Shown here: positions 42,400 through 50,041 of the stretch, piece by piece
Numbering within the stretch: the stretch's first letter is position 1
How the letters are laid out: every line of letters begins with the position of its first letter
DNA from: JBCBJX01 sp964342855
GTDB lineage: Bacteria > Pseudomonadota > Alphaproteobacteria > Caulobacterales > Parvularculaceae
DNA: 64,000 nt
Reading direction: 5' to 3'
Assembly (NCBI GenBank): GCA_964342855.1
Contig: CAYFIB010000005.1
Coordinates: 59,710 to 123,709, forward strand
Position numbers and translations under genes: made by a program
Notes under the pieces: model-generated
Database searches by the model: none
The model's input: the letters and a program-made list of their open reading frames with translations, nothing else
Told to the model about the DNA's origin: nothing

Positions 42400-43223
42400 T
42401 GTTCGCCCTCCCCGCCCCGATACCCCGTCGCGACGACGTACATCTCCGCGGAATCCGCGCGGCTCGATTCCGGTTTGGCGTGCTTCACGGAGGTGAAGAC
42501 CGTTTTCAGGCGGTCGAGCAGCGCGCGCTCCGTGCCGCCCTGCAGAACCTTGCAGGCGAAGGCGCCGCCGGGGGCGAGGACGTCCTCGGCGAAGTCGAGA
42601 GCCGCTTCGCAGAGGGCGACGATTTTCAGGTGGTCCGTCGGACGGTGGCCGGTGGCGGGCTGGGCCATGTCGGAGAGGACGACGTCCGCCGGACCGTCGA
42701 GCAGGGCTTTCAGGCGGTCCGGCGCGTCGTCATCGAGGAAGTCGAGCTCCAGCGTGTCCGCGCCGTCCACTGGCTCCATGCCGAGATAGTCGATGCCGAC
42801 GACGCGGCCCTTGGGGCCGACGGCCTTTACCGCCACCTGGCACCAGCCGCCGGGGGCGCAGCCGAGGTCGACGATGCGGGCGCCTTTTTTCAGGAGCCCG
42901 AATTTCTCATCGAGCTCGACCAGCTTGAAGGCGGCGCGGGAGCGATAGCCGAGGGCTTTCGCCTTGGCGACGAACGGGTCGTTCAACTGGCGCTGCAGCC
43001 AGAGCGTGGAGGAAAGCTTGCGGCCCTTGGCGGTCTTCACCTTCACGGTGAAATCGCGCCGGCCTTCGGCGTCCTTCGGCGTCTCGACGGATTTGTCGCG
43101 CCCGCGCTTTTCCGGCTCCGCGCCCAGCGCCGTGCGCGCGATGGGGCCGGCCGGGCTTTTGCGCGGCTTTCGGCGGGCGGTTTTCGCCGATGTGCGGGGT
43201 CGAGGCTTACCGGGGCGCTCCAT
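42396..43223 (-). CDS. rlmE: 23S rRNA (uridine(2552)-2'-O)-methyltransferase
   Basis: 275 residues from the ATG at 43223. About 70 N-terminal residues are basic and low in complexity (RPRTSAKTARRKPRKSP), longer than in E. coli RlmE. The methyltransferase has YRSRAAFKL (Lys of the KDKE tetrad), DLGCAPGGWCQVA, SDMAQPATG (Asp), FACKVLQGG (Lys) and SAEMYVV (Glu). It modifies the A-loop of 23S rRNA. It leads the rlmE-phosphatase-guaB operon. Confidence 0.93.
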   Translation of the reverse strand: MERPGKPRPRTSAKTARRKPRKSPAGPIARTALGAEPEKRGRDKSVETPKDAEGRRDFTVKVKTAKGRKLSSTLWLQRQLNDPFVAKAKALGYRSRAAFKLVELDEKFGLLKKGARIVDLGCAPGGWCQVAVKAVGPKGRVVGIDYLGMEPVDGADTLELDFLDDDAPDRLKALLDGPADVVLSDMAQPATGHRPTDHLKIVALCEAALDFAEDVLAPGGAFACKVLQGGTERALLDRLKTVFTSVKHAKPESSRADSAEMYVVATGYRGGEGEQ

Positions 43224-43315
43224 AGCGCCGTCTAGCGTGATCGGCCCTCGCGGTGAAGCCCCCGAAGCCCGCAAACGCGAAAGTGAGAAACTGCCTATCG
43301 GACTTTACTGAAGAA

Positions 43316-43327
43316 CGATCTAGATCG
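43316..43327. promoter_or_regulatory. 12-bp perfect palindrome between rlmE and arsM
   Basis: CGATCTAGATCG is a perfect palindrome, 50 bases upstream of arsM and on the A+T-richer side of the gap. Placement in a divergent promoter region makes it a possible operator; the regulator is unknown and no arsR gene is nearby. Confidence 0.35.
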
Positions 43328-43376
43328 CTGTTTTCAGGTTTCCGCCGCTGGTGAGAGCGGAGCCGCGACACACGGG

Positions 43377-44261
43377 ATGGGTATGAGCGAGTCAGTCAGA
43401 GATTTTGTCCGGGACGGATATGGCGCGACGGCGGACGCGGCGGGGTCGCTGGACGCGGCGGGCGCGGCGCGGGTCGCGGCGGCTTTCGGCTATGGCGCGG
43501 ACGAGCTCGCCGCCCTGCCCGACGGCGCCAATCTCGGCCTTTCCTGCGGCAACCCCACGGCGACCGCGAGCCTGAAGCCCGGCGAAACCGTCGTCGATTT
43601 CGGCTCCGGCGGCGGGCTCGACGTGTTCCTCGCTTCGAAAAAAGTCGGCCCGACCGGCCGCGCCATCGGCATCGACATGACGCCTTCCATGATCGATCTC
43701 GCACGCCGCAACGCCGCGACCGGCGGCTATACGAACGTCGCCTTCCACCTCGCCGAGATCGAAGAAACGCCGCTGGACGACGCCTCGGTCGACTGCGTCA
43801 TCTCCAATTGCGTCATCAATCTCTCGCCGGAGAAGCCACGCGTCTTCGCGGAGCTTTTCCGCATTCTGAAGCCAGGCGGCCGCGTCGCTATTTCCGACAT
43901 CGCGCTGAAAAAAGCGCTGCCGGCGGATCTTGCGGAATCGCTCGACGCCTATGTCGGCTGCTTCGCCGGCGCGATCTCCGTCGAGGCGTACAAGGACGGC
44001 CTCACCGCCGCCGGTTTCTCGGATATCGCCGTCATCGACGACGGCTCCGATCTCAACGCCTATGGTGAAATCGATGGTCAGGCCGGGTGCTGCGCGCCGG
44101 TCGCGCAAACGGAAGAGCCCACAGCGTCCTCCTGCTGCGGCCCGGCGCCCGTCGCGCCGAAAAAAGACGTGCACGGCAGCCTGCGCGAAACGCTAAAAGC
44201 GTACGACGTCAACGAGTACGCGGCGTCCGTGAAGATCTACGCGATCAAGCCCGCGTCTTAA
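43377..44261 (+). CDS. arsM: Arsenite S-adenosylmethionine methyltransferase
   Basis: 294 residues; ATG 43377 or ATG 43383 could be the start. SAM motif VVDFGSGGGLDVFLASKKVG. Conserved cysteines of ArsM are in NLGLSCGNP, VISNCVINLSPEKPR and YVGCFAGAIS, the three that bind As(III). The C-terminus has two extra Cys pairs, QAGCCAPV and SSCCGPAP, as in ArsM with a metal-handling tail. The enzyme methylates arsenite to volatile or less retained species. It is not in an ars operon here: no arsR, arsC or efflux pump is adjacent. Confidence 0.93.
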   Translation: MGMSESVRDFVRDGYGATADAAGSLDAAGAARVAAAFGYGADELAALPDGANLGLSCGNPTATASLKPGETVVDFGSGGGLDVFLASKKVGPTGRAIGIDMTPSMIDLARRNAATGGYTNVAFHLAEIEETPLDDASVDCVISNCVINLSPEKPRVFAELFRILKPGGRVAISDIALKKALPADLAESLDAYVGCFAGAISVEAYKDGLTAAGFSDIAVIDDGSDLNAYGEIDGQAGCCAPVAQTEEPTASSCCGPAPVAPKKDVHGSLRETLKAYDVNEYAASVKIYAIKPAS

Positions 44262-45514
44262 GAAGCCGATTTGCGCTTGCCGCCGCGCCGACCGCGGCGG
44301 CGGCGGGCGCTGGCGAACAGCCCGGCGAGGACGCCTTCGCGAAGTCCCCTGTCGGCGATGCGCAGTCGCTCCGCCGGGTAGGCCCGCGCGACGCCTTCAT
44401 AAATCGCGCAGCCATAGTTCACGAGCTCCGCCCGGCTCGTGCCGATGCAGGGCTCCTGCGTGCGCTCATCGTAGCTCATGTGCGAGAGCCGGTCGCAGAC
44501 CGCCTGAGCTTCGTCGGAACGCATCCAGAGCCCGTCGACCCGCGAGCGGTCATAGGCCGGCAGCCGCAGGTGGACGCCAGCGATGCTGGTGACCGTTCCC
44601 GAGGTGCCCAGCAGATGCGCGTCGCCCGCATCGAACGCCGCGCGGATGCGTTCGACGCCCACGACCGCACGCACGCGCTCCGAGACTTCCTCGACGATCG
44701 CTTCGTATTCGGATCGCCCGAAACCGGTTTCGCCGAACCGCTCGTGCAGGCTGACGACGCCGAGCGGCATGGAGAGCCAGCTGACGATGGGCGGCGCCTT
44801 GCCGCGCGCGGCCTCCTGTTCGCCCCAGGCGCTCATGTCGAGCCAGGAAACCTCCGTGGAGCCGCCGCCGATATCGAAGACGAGCGCGCCGGAGACGGTC
44901 GGATCGAGGAGGGTGGAGCAGCCGCGCACACCGAGGCGGGCTTCCTCCTCCGCCGAGATGATGTCGAAGGCGAGCCCCGTCTCCTCCTTCACCCGCGCGA
45001 CGAACTCCTCGGCGTTGGCGGCGCCGCGACAGGCCTGGGTCGCGATGCAGCGCGAGCGCGCGACGCCGCGCCGGTTGATCTTGTCGGCGCAGATTTTGAG
45101 CGCCTCCACCGTCCGGTCCATGGCGGCGTCCGACAGCCGTCCCGTCAGCGAAACGCCCTCGCCGAGACGCACGATGCGCGAAAACGCGTCCACCACCCGG
45201 AAACCGCCTTTGCGCGGCGCGGCGACCAGAAGGCGACAGTTGTTGGTGCCGAGGTCGATAGCGGCGACGACGCCGGGCGCGCCGGCGTTGCGCGGCTTTT
45301 CAGCCGGTTTGCGCGGCTGAGGCGGCGTCGACGACGCATCCGCGCGCCGCGCCTCAGCGGCGCCGTTTTGCGCATCCGTCTCTTTTTTCGGTCCCTTGCG
45401 TCGACGTCGGCGGCGGCGTTTGGCGCGCCCCTCATCGCTTTTCAGGCCGTCGGCCTGTTCGTCTGCGCCCGGGCGGCGCGCCTCTACGGGCGCGTCCGTC
45501 GTCGTTTCGGTCAT
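44258..45514 (-). CDS. Ppx/GppA family exopolyphosphatase/pppGpp phosphatase
   Basis: 418 residues from the ATG at 45514. A ~75-residue N-terminal extension is very basic (GRAKRRRRRRRKGPKK) and absent from E. coli Ppx/GppA. The ASKHA fold follows: AAIDLGTNNCRLLVA, LVFDIGGGSTEVSWL, and GTSGTVTSIAGVHLRL. A short basic tail closes it. Family members degrade polyphosphate or pppGpp; the Arg-rich head may bind nucleic acid or polyphosphate, which is inference. Its 3' end overlaps the arsM end convergently by four bases. Confidence 0.9.
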   Translation of the reverse strand: MTETTTDAPVEARRPGADEQADGLKSDEGRAKRRRRRRRKGPKKETDAQNGAAEARRADASSTPPQPRKPAEKPRNAGAPGVVAAIDLGTNNCRLLVAAPRKGGFRVVDAFSRIVRLGEGVSLTGRLSDAAMDRTVEALKICADKINRRGVARSRCIATQACRGAANAEEFVARVKEETGLAFDIISAEEEARLGVRGCSTLLDPTVSGALVFDIGGGSTEVSWLDMSAWGEQEAARGKAPPIVSWLSMPLGVVSLHERFGETGFGRSEYEAIVEEVSERVRAVVGVERIRAAFDAGDAHLLGTSGTVTSIAGVHLRLPAYDRSRVDGLWMRSDEAQAVCDRLSHMSYDERTQEPCIGTSRAELVNYGCAIYEGVARAYPAERLRIADRGLREGVLAGLFASARRRRGRRGGKRKSAS

Positions 45515-45630
45515 GCGGTTGCGTCCTCGCCGCGCGCCTAGCTGACTTTCCAGCGCGCATCGCATTGATGTTGCTGGATATCTCACAGGGCCTTCGCCCG
45601 CTTGTCCAGCGGTCGGCGTTGCTGCGACGC

Positions 45631-45660
45631 AAACGAAAACGGCGGCCCTTGAGCCGCCGC
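45631..45660 (-). terminator. Terminator after the 37-residue gene
   Basis: On the minus strand a CGGCGGC / GCCGCCG stem with a six-base loop is followed by GTTTTCGTTT. It lies 30 bases after the stop at 45690. Confidence 0.75.
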
Positions 45661-45689
45661 GTCGTCTCGATCGTCAATGGACCGTCGGA

Positions 45690-45803
45690 TCAGACGCCGA
45701 TCAGGGCGCTGCCGACCGTCAGCAGGGTTCCGTCGAAAGCGGTCGCAATGGAATAAATGGCGACGGCGAAAACGGCTCCGGCGATGGTGGCGTTGAACAA
45801 CAT
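45690..45803 (-). CDS. 37-residue small membrane protein
   Basis: The ATG at 45803 has GAGGAG seven bases upstream. The product, starting MLFNATIAGAVFAVA and ending VGSALIGV, is almost entirely one hydrophobic helix with a few polar residues, so it should sit in the inner membrane. It lies after the psp genes in the same direction, with a 158-bp gap to the 45962 gene and a terminator behind it. No family recognised. Good ribosome site, terminator and clean reading frame argue that it is real. Confidence 0.6.
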   Translation of the reverse strand: MLFNATIAGAVFAVAIYSIATAFDGTLLTVGSALIGV

Positions 45804-45961
45804 GGCTGTTCTCCTCTCTCTTCTGTTCTCTCTCCAGGCGCCCGGCTGGTCCGGGCTTTTGGGGTCGGGCTTTTCGCCTCTTTCCCCGGTTCTTTCGGCC
45901 CGCTTCTGGAGCCGCGTACGCTACGCATTCGGTCGGCGGTGTTTTTGTTTTTCTGCGCCGT

Positions 45962-46174
45962 TCAGATGATTATGAGAAAGGCGCTCGCGCGCCGATCTTC
46001 AATGTCCGGAGCGACGAAACGCTCAAGTCCTGCGGCGGATTGCGGATATGCCGCGAAGGGACAGCTCTGAGCCCCCTCGCGCCCCGTCTCGCGATGCGCC
46101 GCTTCGCCGCCGAGGATCGCAAGAGCGAGGGCGGTGAGGCTGGCGCCCGTCGCTTTCAGAGTGATCACGGCCAT
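45962..46174 (-). CDS. Small membrane/exported protein downstream of pspC
   Basis: 70 residues, GGGGAG seven bases before the ATG at 46174. The N-terminus (ITLKATGASLTALALAILGG) is a TM or signal segment; the rest is polar with one Cys (GAQSCPFAAYP) and a hydrophobic end (ASAFLIII). It starts 36 bases after pspC in the same direction and may belong to the psp transcript. No family recognised. Confidence 0.5.
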   Translation of the reverse strand: MAVITLKATGASLTALALAILGGEAAHRETGREGAQSCPFAAYPQSAAGLERFVAPDIEDRRASAFLIII

Positions 46175-46210
46175 CGGTGTCTCCCCTTACGGATGGTTCG
46201 TCGATGACGC

Positions 46211-46696
46211 TTAGTGAGCGCCGCGCTCAAGGTCCCGGAACGCCCGGCGCAGTCCGTATTCTTCAGAGATGACGGCGTGCTCCATCTCCGCGATGCGTTT
46301 ATCGAGGGCGCGGAACTTGTGCTTGATCTCCGAGAAACCCATGCGCGGACGCGTCGACACCGTGCGCCAGAAGCGTTCATCCTCCGGCATCGGACGAGCC
46401 GGCGCGGGCTCGCGTTTCTTCATCAGGATCGCAGCGATCACGTAAGCGAGGATCGTGAATGGCCCGATGAAGAAGAACGACGCGGCCCAGGCGAGGCGCA
46501 CCCAGGTGACTTCCCAGCCGAAATATTCCGCGACGCCGCCGCAAACGCCGGCGATCATTCTTTCCGTATCGGAGCGGCGCATCTTGTGCGGGTTCGGTCC
46601 CGGCCCCGGACGCCCGGCCTGATGGGCGTAGCCCGTCCGTGAGCGACCTTTATCGTCCCAATGGTGATGGTGGTGATGATGATGGTGCTTAGGCAT
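46211..46696 (-). CDS. pspC: Phage-shock protein C with natural N-terminal His tract
   Basis: 161 residues from the ATG at 46696, which overlaps the pspB stop by eight bases. Residues 4-12 are nine consecutive histidines, encoded by a mix of CAT and CAC codons. The PspC domain follows: KMRRSDTERMIAGVCGGVAEYFG, then TM segment WVRLAWAASFFFIGPFTILAYVIAAILM. The C-terminal half is a charged helix (KFRALDKRIAEMEHAVISEEYGLRRAFRDLE). PspC is the inner-membrane stress sensor that, with PspB, binds PspA. The His run is unusual for PspC and may bind metal. Confidence 0.9.
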   Translation of the reverse strand: MPKHHHHHHHHHWDDKGRSRTGYAHQAGRPGPGPNPHKMRRSDTERMIAGVCGGVAEYFGWEVTWVRLAWAASFFFIGPFTILAYVIAAILMKKREPAPARPMPEDERFWRTVSTRPRMGFSEIKHKFRALDKRIAEMEHAVISEEYGLRRAFRDLERGAH

Positions 46697-46928
46697 CTGC
46701 ATGGTCCTTGTCGCGCCATTCCGGCGCCTCTTTATCGAGAATGCGCTCCAGCGTTTCGACGCGGCCTTCCAGCGTCTGCGCGGTGCGCCACAGCTCGTCG
46801 ATGAGCCGTTCATCGTCCGTCGACAGTGTTTTCGATTTCCGCCACTCGGTCATGAAGTGGAGGATCATGCCGGGCAGCGCCACGAACAGCATCCCTATCA
46901 CGGCGATGACGACTATGCCTGAATCCAT
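46689..46928 (-). CDS. pspB: Phage-shock protein B
   Basis: 79 residues, near the usual 74-80. One N-terminal TM helix (IVVIAVIGMLFVALPGMILHFMTEW) is followed by a soluble helix rich in leucine heptads (DERLIDELWRTAQTLEGRVETLERILDKEAPEW), the PspB pattern. It helps PspC hold PspA at the inner membrane. The stop lies inside the pspC start, so the two are coupled; pspA is 64 bases upstream with a strong hairpin in between. Confidence 0.95.
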   Translation of the reverse strand: MDSGIVVIAVIGMLFVALPGMILHFMTEWRKSKTLSTDDERLIDELWRTAQTLEGRVETLERILDKEAPEWRDKDHADA

Positions 46929-46960
46929 TTGAATTCCCCTTGCCCTTCTCGGCTGTCGGC

Positions 46961-46981
46961 GCGGCCGGCTTCGCCGGCCGC
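46961..46981 (-). other. Perfect hairpin between pspA and pspB
   Basis: GCGGCCGGC / GCCGGCCGC with a TTC loop lies in the 64-base gap after the pspA stop (minus strand). There is no U-tract behind it, so it is unlikely to be a full terminator; it could protect the pspA 3' end or lower pspB-pspC expression. Confidence 0.55.
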
Positions 46982-46992
46982 TTCAAGGTCAG

Positions 46993-47682
46993 TTAGGCGC
47001 CCGTCGGGCCCATTCCGCCGACGCGTGCGGCGACCCGTTGCTTCAGCGCGTTCAACTCCTCGTCGACCGCGTCCTGGCTTTCGAGCTCCGCGAACTCCTG
47101 CTCCAGGGTTTTCGGGCGGCCCATGGAGATGCTTTCCGCTTCCGCCTCCAGCTCGTCGATCTTGCGCTCATAGGCGTCATAGCGCGCGAGCGCCTCATCG
47201 ATGCGGCCGTCATGGATCTGACGCTTGATCCGCACGCTGTTGGAGGCGGTCTCGCGACGCAGCTCCATGGAGCGCTTCTTGGCCTTGGCTTCTTTCAATT
47301 TCGCCTGAAGCTGGGAAAGATCGGCGTTCGCCTTGTCGAGGCTCTGGTCGATGGCGGCGAGTTCTTTCTCCAGAAGCTCGGCCATCTCCGCGGCCTTGCG
47401 CTTCGCGCCGATGGCGCCTTTGGCGAGATCGTCCCGGCCCTTGGCGATGGCGAGCTCGGCTTTCGATTCCCATTCGTTCGCGCGCTGCAGGAACTCGTTT
47501 CGCTTGCGCTCGACTTCTTTCTTGTCGGCGATCGCCGCGGCGGCGCGGGCGCGCACTTCGACGAGGGTGTCCTCCATCTCCTGAACGATGAGGCGCACGA
47601 TCTTCTCCGGATCTTCGGCCTTATCCAGCATGGAGTTGAGGTTGGAATTGATGATGTCCGTGAGGCGGGAAAAAACGCCCAT
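46993..47682 (-). CDS. pspA: Phage-shock protein A (PspA/IM30 family)
   Basis: 229 residues from the ATG at 47682 with AAGGAG upstream. The start MGVFSRLTDIINSNLNSMLDKAEDPEKIVRLIVQEME is the amphipathic helix and first coil of PspA; the rest is continuous coiled coil (ERKRNEFLQRANEWESKAELAIAKGRDDLAKGA and so on). A short Gly-rich tail ends it. PspA binds stressed inner membrane and, when unstressed, represses PspF. The preceding small gene ends seven bases upstream of its Shine-Dalgarno. Confidence 0.97.
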   Translation of the reverse strand: MGVFSRLTDIINSNLNSMLDKAEDPEKIVRLIVQEMEDTLVEVRARAAAAIADKKEVERKRNEFLQRANEWESKAELAIAKGRDDLAKGAIGAKRKAAEMAELLEKELAAIDQSLDKANADLSQLQAKLKEAKAKKRSMELRRETASNSVRIKRQIHDGRIDEALARYDAYERKIDELEAEAESISMGRPKTLEQEFAELESQDAVDEELNALKQRVAARVGGMGPTGA

Positions 47683-47693
47683 GGTCGGTCTCC

Positions 47694-47825
47694 TTAAAAA
47701 ATGATCGCGCCGAGCACGAAGCCGACGAGAAACGCTACGTGGATGGGCTTCAGGGCGATGCGCCCGTCGCGGCCGCGGAATTCGCGGTCCCACCAGTCGC
47801 GGGTCTCATGGGAACGGTCGGTCAT
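47694..47825 (-). CDS. 43-residue membrane protein, first gene of the psp operon
   Basis: The ATG at 47825 has GAGGAG nine bases upstream; the stop TAA partly overlaps the pspA Shine-Dalgarno (TAAGGAG). The product begins MTDRSHETRDWWDREFRGRDGR, polar with clustered charges, and ends with a TM helix (VAFLVGFVLGAIIF), so it is a single-span protein with the N-terminus probably in the cytosol. It lies between the sigma-54 promoter and pspA, so it would be made in the psp response. I know no named Psp component of this form at this position. Confidence 0.78.
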   Translation of the reverse strand: MTDRSHETRDWWDREFRGRDGRIALKPIHVAFLVGFVLGAIIF

Positions 47826-47860
47826 CGATCAGGTCTCCTCTCTGTTAACAGCTCCTACTT

Positions 47861-47876
47861 TGCGAAGAGCGTGCCA
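47861..47876 (-). promoter_or_regulatory. Sigma-54 promoter of the psp operon
   Basis: On the minus strand the sequence is TGGCACG-CTCT-TCGCA, against the consensus TGGCACG-N4-TTGCA: the GG at -24 and GC at -12 are in place. Transcription would start near 47850 and enter the 43-residue gene first. PspF, encoded divergently, is the expected activator. Confidence 0.85.
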
Positions 47877-47987
47877 GTTTGGGAGAAGCTATTTAATTCA
47901 CTGTTTTTGTTATGCTTTTCGGAGTTCTGGTTGTTCGAGCGTTAATGATATATCGGTATTTTTTACGCTGATACGGCTTTATTTACC

Positions 47988-48000
47988 ACCATAGTATGGT
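47988..48000. promoter_or_regulatory. Near-palindrome overlapping the pspF start
   Basis: ACCAT-AGT-ATGGT lies at the pspF start codon region, 110 bases upstream of the psp sigma-54 site. It could be a PspF upstream site and autorepressor element; in E. coli PspF sites also lie between the two genes. Evidence is positional only. Confidence 0.35.
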
Positions 48001-49042
48001 ATTTTTCGCCATGCCGGAGATCCGTCCTGACCCGCCCGCGCTCATCGGCGAAAGCCCCGCTTTCCTCGCCATGCTGTCGCACATCTCCGCGGCGGCGCCG
48101 CTGGAGCGCCCCTTGCTCGTCTCGGGCGAGCGGGGATCGGGCAAGGAGCTGGTCGCCGCGCGCCTCCATTTTCTCTCGAGCCGGTGGGACGGCCCGCTCA
48201 TCAAGGTGAACTGCGCGGCGCTCTCGGAAGACCTGCTCGATGCGGAGCTTTTCGGCGTCGAAGCGGGCGCTTTCACGGGCGCCGTCAAACGCCGCGCCGG
48301 GCGCTTTGAGCGGGCCGATGGCGGCACGCTCTTTCTCGACGAGATCGCGACGGCCTCGGCGCGGGTGCAGGAGAAGCTCCTGCGCGTCATTGAATACGGG
48401 GAGTACGAACGCCTCGGCGGGACGGAGTCGCTCGCCTGCGACGTGCGCGTCGTCGGCGCGGCGAACGTCAACCTCGCCGAGCTCGCCCGGCGCGGCGACT
48501 TCCGCGCCGACCTGCTCGATCGCCTCGCCTTCGACGTCGTCGCCGTGCCGCCGCTGCGCGCGCGGCTCGAGGACATCACAGTCCTCGCCGCCCATTTCGG
48601 CTCGCGCATGGCCGCCGAGATCGGCGAGCCGTTCGCGGGCTTCGGCGCGGCGGCGACGGCCGCCCTCCTCGCCCATGACTGGCCCGGCAATGTCCGTGAG
48701 CTGCGCAATGTCGCCGAGCGCGCCGTCTACCGCTGGGCGGCGGACGGCGAGGACGGCCCTGTCGACCGCATCGATCTCGACCCGTTCGACGGACCGGACG
48801 CGCTCGGCGGAGACTTGAACGTCAAGACGCCGAAACACGCCGAAACGCCTCAACGCCTCACGCCGCCGGGCGGACGCTATGATTTCCGCGCCTTCATGGA
48901 AGCGGAGGAAAAGCGCCTCGCCGCCATCGCGCTGGAGGCGGCGAAAGGTTCCCAGGCCGCCGCGGCGGATCTCCTGATGCTCACTTACGATCAGATGCGC
49001 GGGCTCGTGCGCAAGCACGGCCTCGCGCGCGGCGGCGACTGA
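47996..49042 (+). CDS. pspF: Psp operon transcriptional activator PspF
   Basis: 348 residues from ATG 47996 (ATG 48011 is an alternative; neither has a clear ribosome site). AAA+ domain: Walker A SGERGSGKELVAARLHFLSSRW, the GAFTGA loop in EAGAFTGAVKR contacting sigma-54, Walker B TLFLDEIATA, LRVIEYGEYERLGG. The C-terminal HTH is in SQAAAADLLMLTYDQMRGLVRKH. As in E. coli PspF there is no N-terminal receiver or ligand domain; control comes from PspA binding. It diverges from the psp operon. Confidence 0.95.
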   Translation: MVFFAMPEIRPDPPALIGESPAFLAMLSHISAAAPLERPLLVSGERGSGKELVAARLHFLSSRWDGPLIKVNCAALSEDLLDAELFGVEAGAFTGAVKRRAGRFERADGGTLFLDEIATASARVQEKLLRVIEYGEYERLGGTESLACDVRVVGAANVNLAELARRGDFRADLLDRLAFDVVAVPPLRARLEDITVLAAHFGSRMAAEIGEPFAGFGAAATAALLAHDWPGNVRELRNVAERAVYRWAADGEDGPVDRIDLDPFDGPDALGGDLNVKTPKHAETPQRLTPPGGRYDFRAFMEAEEKRLAAIALEAAKGSQAAAADLLMLTYDQMRGLVRKHGLARGGD

Positions 49043-49047
49043 ACCTG

Positions 49048-49578
49048 TCAGCCCCAGCGCGAGCGGCGGGCCGTCACCAGCGGGCGGCGCATGAGTACCG
49101 TCGCGAACTCGACGCCGCTGCGCAGCCGAATGGACTGGAAGCCTTCCGTCCGGAATTCCTGAGCGAGATAAAACGGCTCCGCCGGGAGGCTGGAGAGGCA
49201 TTCGAACTCGGCGATCCCCGCCTCGCCCGCCGTTTTGAGCGATGTCTCCATCAACGCCGTCGCCGCGCCCTTGCGCAGATGGTCCGGGTGCGTGGCGAAA
49301 TGACGGACATGGCCGCGGGCCGCGCGATCCTGCCCGTCGCCCGGCGCGCGCGCCGTCCAGCCGCCGCAGGCGATGACCGTCTCACCTTCGAGCGCGACGT
49401 AGTATGTCCCGCTTGCGAGCAGTTCCGGCTTCGCCCGCGTCATGGCGGGCAGCGCCGCCTTCAGCGTCTCGTCGGAATACCAGCCGCGATAGAGCGCCGC
49501 GTAGGAGGCGGCGAGGACGCTTGAGACGGCGTCCGCGTCGGCGGGGCGGGCGGGTCGAACGAGCAAGGCGGGCTCCAC
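49048..49578 (-). CDS. GNAT-family N-acetyltransferase
   Basis: 176 residues from GTG 49578; a TTG at 49566 with GGAG closer upstream is equally likely. Acetyl-CoA-binding core: RHFATHPDHLRKGAATALMETSLKTAGEAG (motif A). The N-terminus LLVRPARPADADAVSSVLAASYAALYRGWY is a standard GNAT opening. Substrate unknown. It is convergent with pspF and in line with the SET-domain gene upstream. Confidence 0.87.
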   Translation of the reverse strand: MEPALLVRPARPADADAVSSVLAASYAALYRGWYSDETLKAALPAMTRAKPELLASGTYYVALEGETVIACGGWTARAPGDGQDRAARGHVRHFATHPDHLRKGAATALMETSLKTAGEAGIAEFECLSSLPAEPFYLAQEFRTEGFQSIRLRSGVEFATVLMRRPLVTARRSRWG

Positions 49579-49615
49579 GAATGGGCGTTCGCGGTAGCCC
49601 GACAGGGCGTCCCGC

Positions 49616-50041
49616 TCAAGCCGGGGCGGCCCCGTTGTGGCTCGCTTTGGCTTTCGAAGCGATGAACGAGGGCAACAGCACGTATTCTGGCGCGAACTCG
49701 GCGTAGTTGCAGGTCAGTTCCTCGCCCGCCGCGATGTCGCGCAACACCGTGCCGATGAAAGGGATCGAAAAGTCCGTGTTCGGCGCTTCAGCATGGTTCA
49801 TGAAGCGGCCGTTATCGACTTCGAGGACGAGCCGGCTCGGGTCGCTCGCGAGCGGATAGGCGTAGCGCTCGAAGAAGGCGCGGAAGTGCTCCGGCATCGC
49901 GTCGAGGTCGTCGACGCCGACCACGCGGTCGAACTGGTCGTCGAAACGCCAGACGGTGGTTCCGGCGGGAATGCGGTCCTCGGCGAAAACGCCGACGCCT
50001 TCGATGGCGCTGGGCGCGATGTAGGTGCTGACGAGCATCAT
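49616..50041 (-). CDS. SET domain-containing protein
   Basis: 141 residues from ATG 50041 (a second ATG is at 50038). The SET fold is visible: IAPSAIEGVGVFAEDRIPAGTTVWRF at the start, NHAEAPNTDFSIPF (N-H motif of the SAM site) and AAGEELTCNYAEFAPE (the E-x-x-x-Y motif). Bacterial SET proteins of this size are stand-alone lysine methyltransferases with few known targets. It is 198 bases downstream of ilvA. Confidence 0.85.
   Translation of the reverse strand: MMLVSTYIAPSAIEGVGVFAEDRIPAGTTVWRFDDQFDRVVGVDDLDAMPEHFRAFFERYAYPLASDPSRLVLEVDNGRFMNHAEAPNTDFSIPFIGTVLRDIAAGEELTCNYAEFAPEYVLLPSFIASKAKASHNGAAPA

Noticed and set aside
45838..45856. GCCCGG/CCGGGC hairpin upstream of the 37-residue gene
   Set aside because: Short stem without a T-run; not enough to call a terminator.
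46961..46981. pspA-pspB hairpin as a terminator
   Set aside because: No U-tract follows and pspB-pspC would be left without a promoter.
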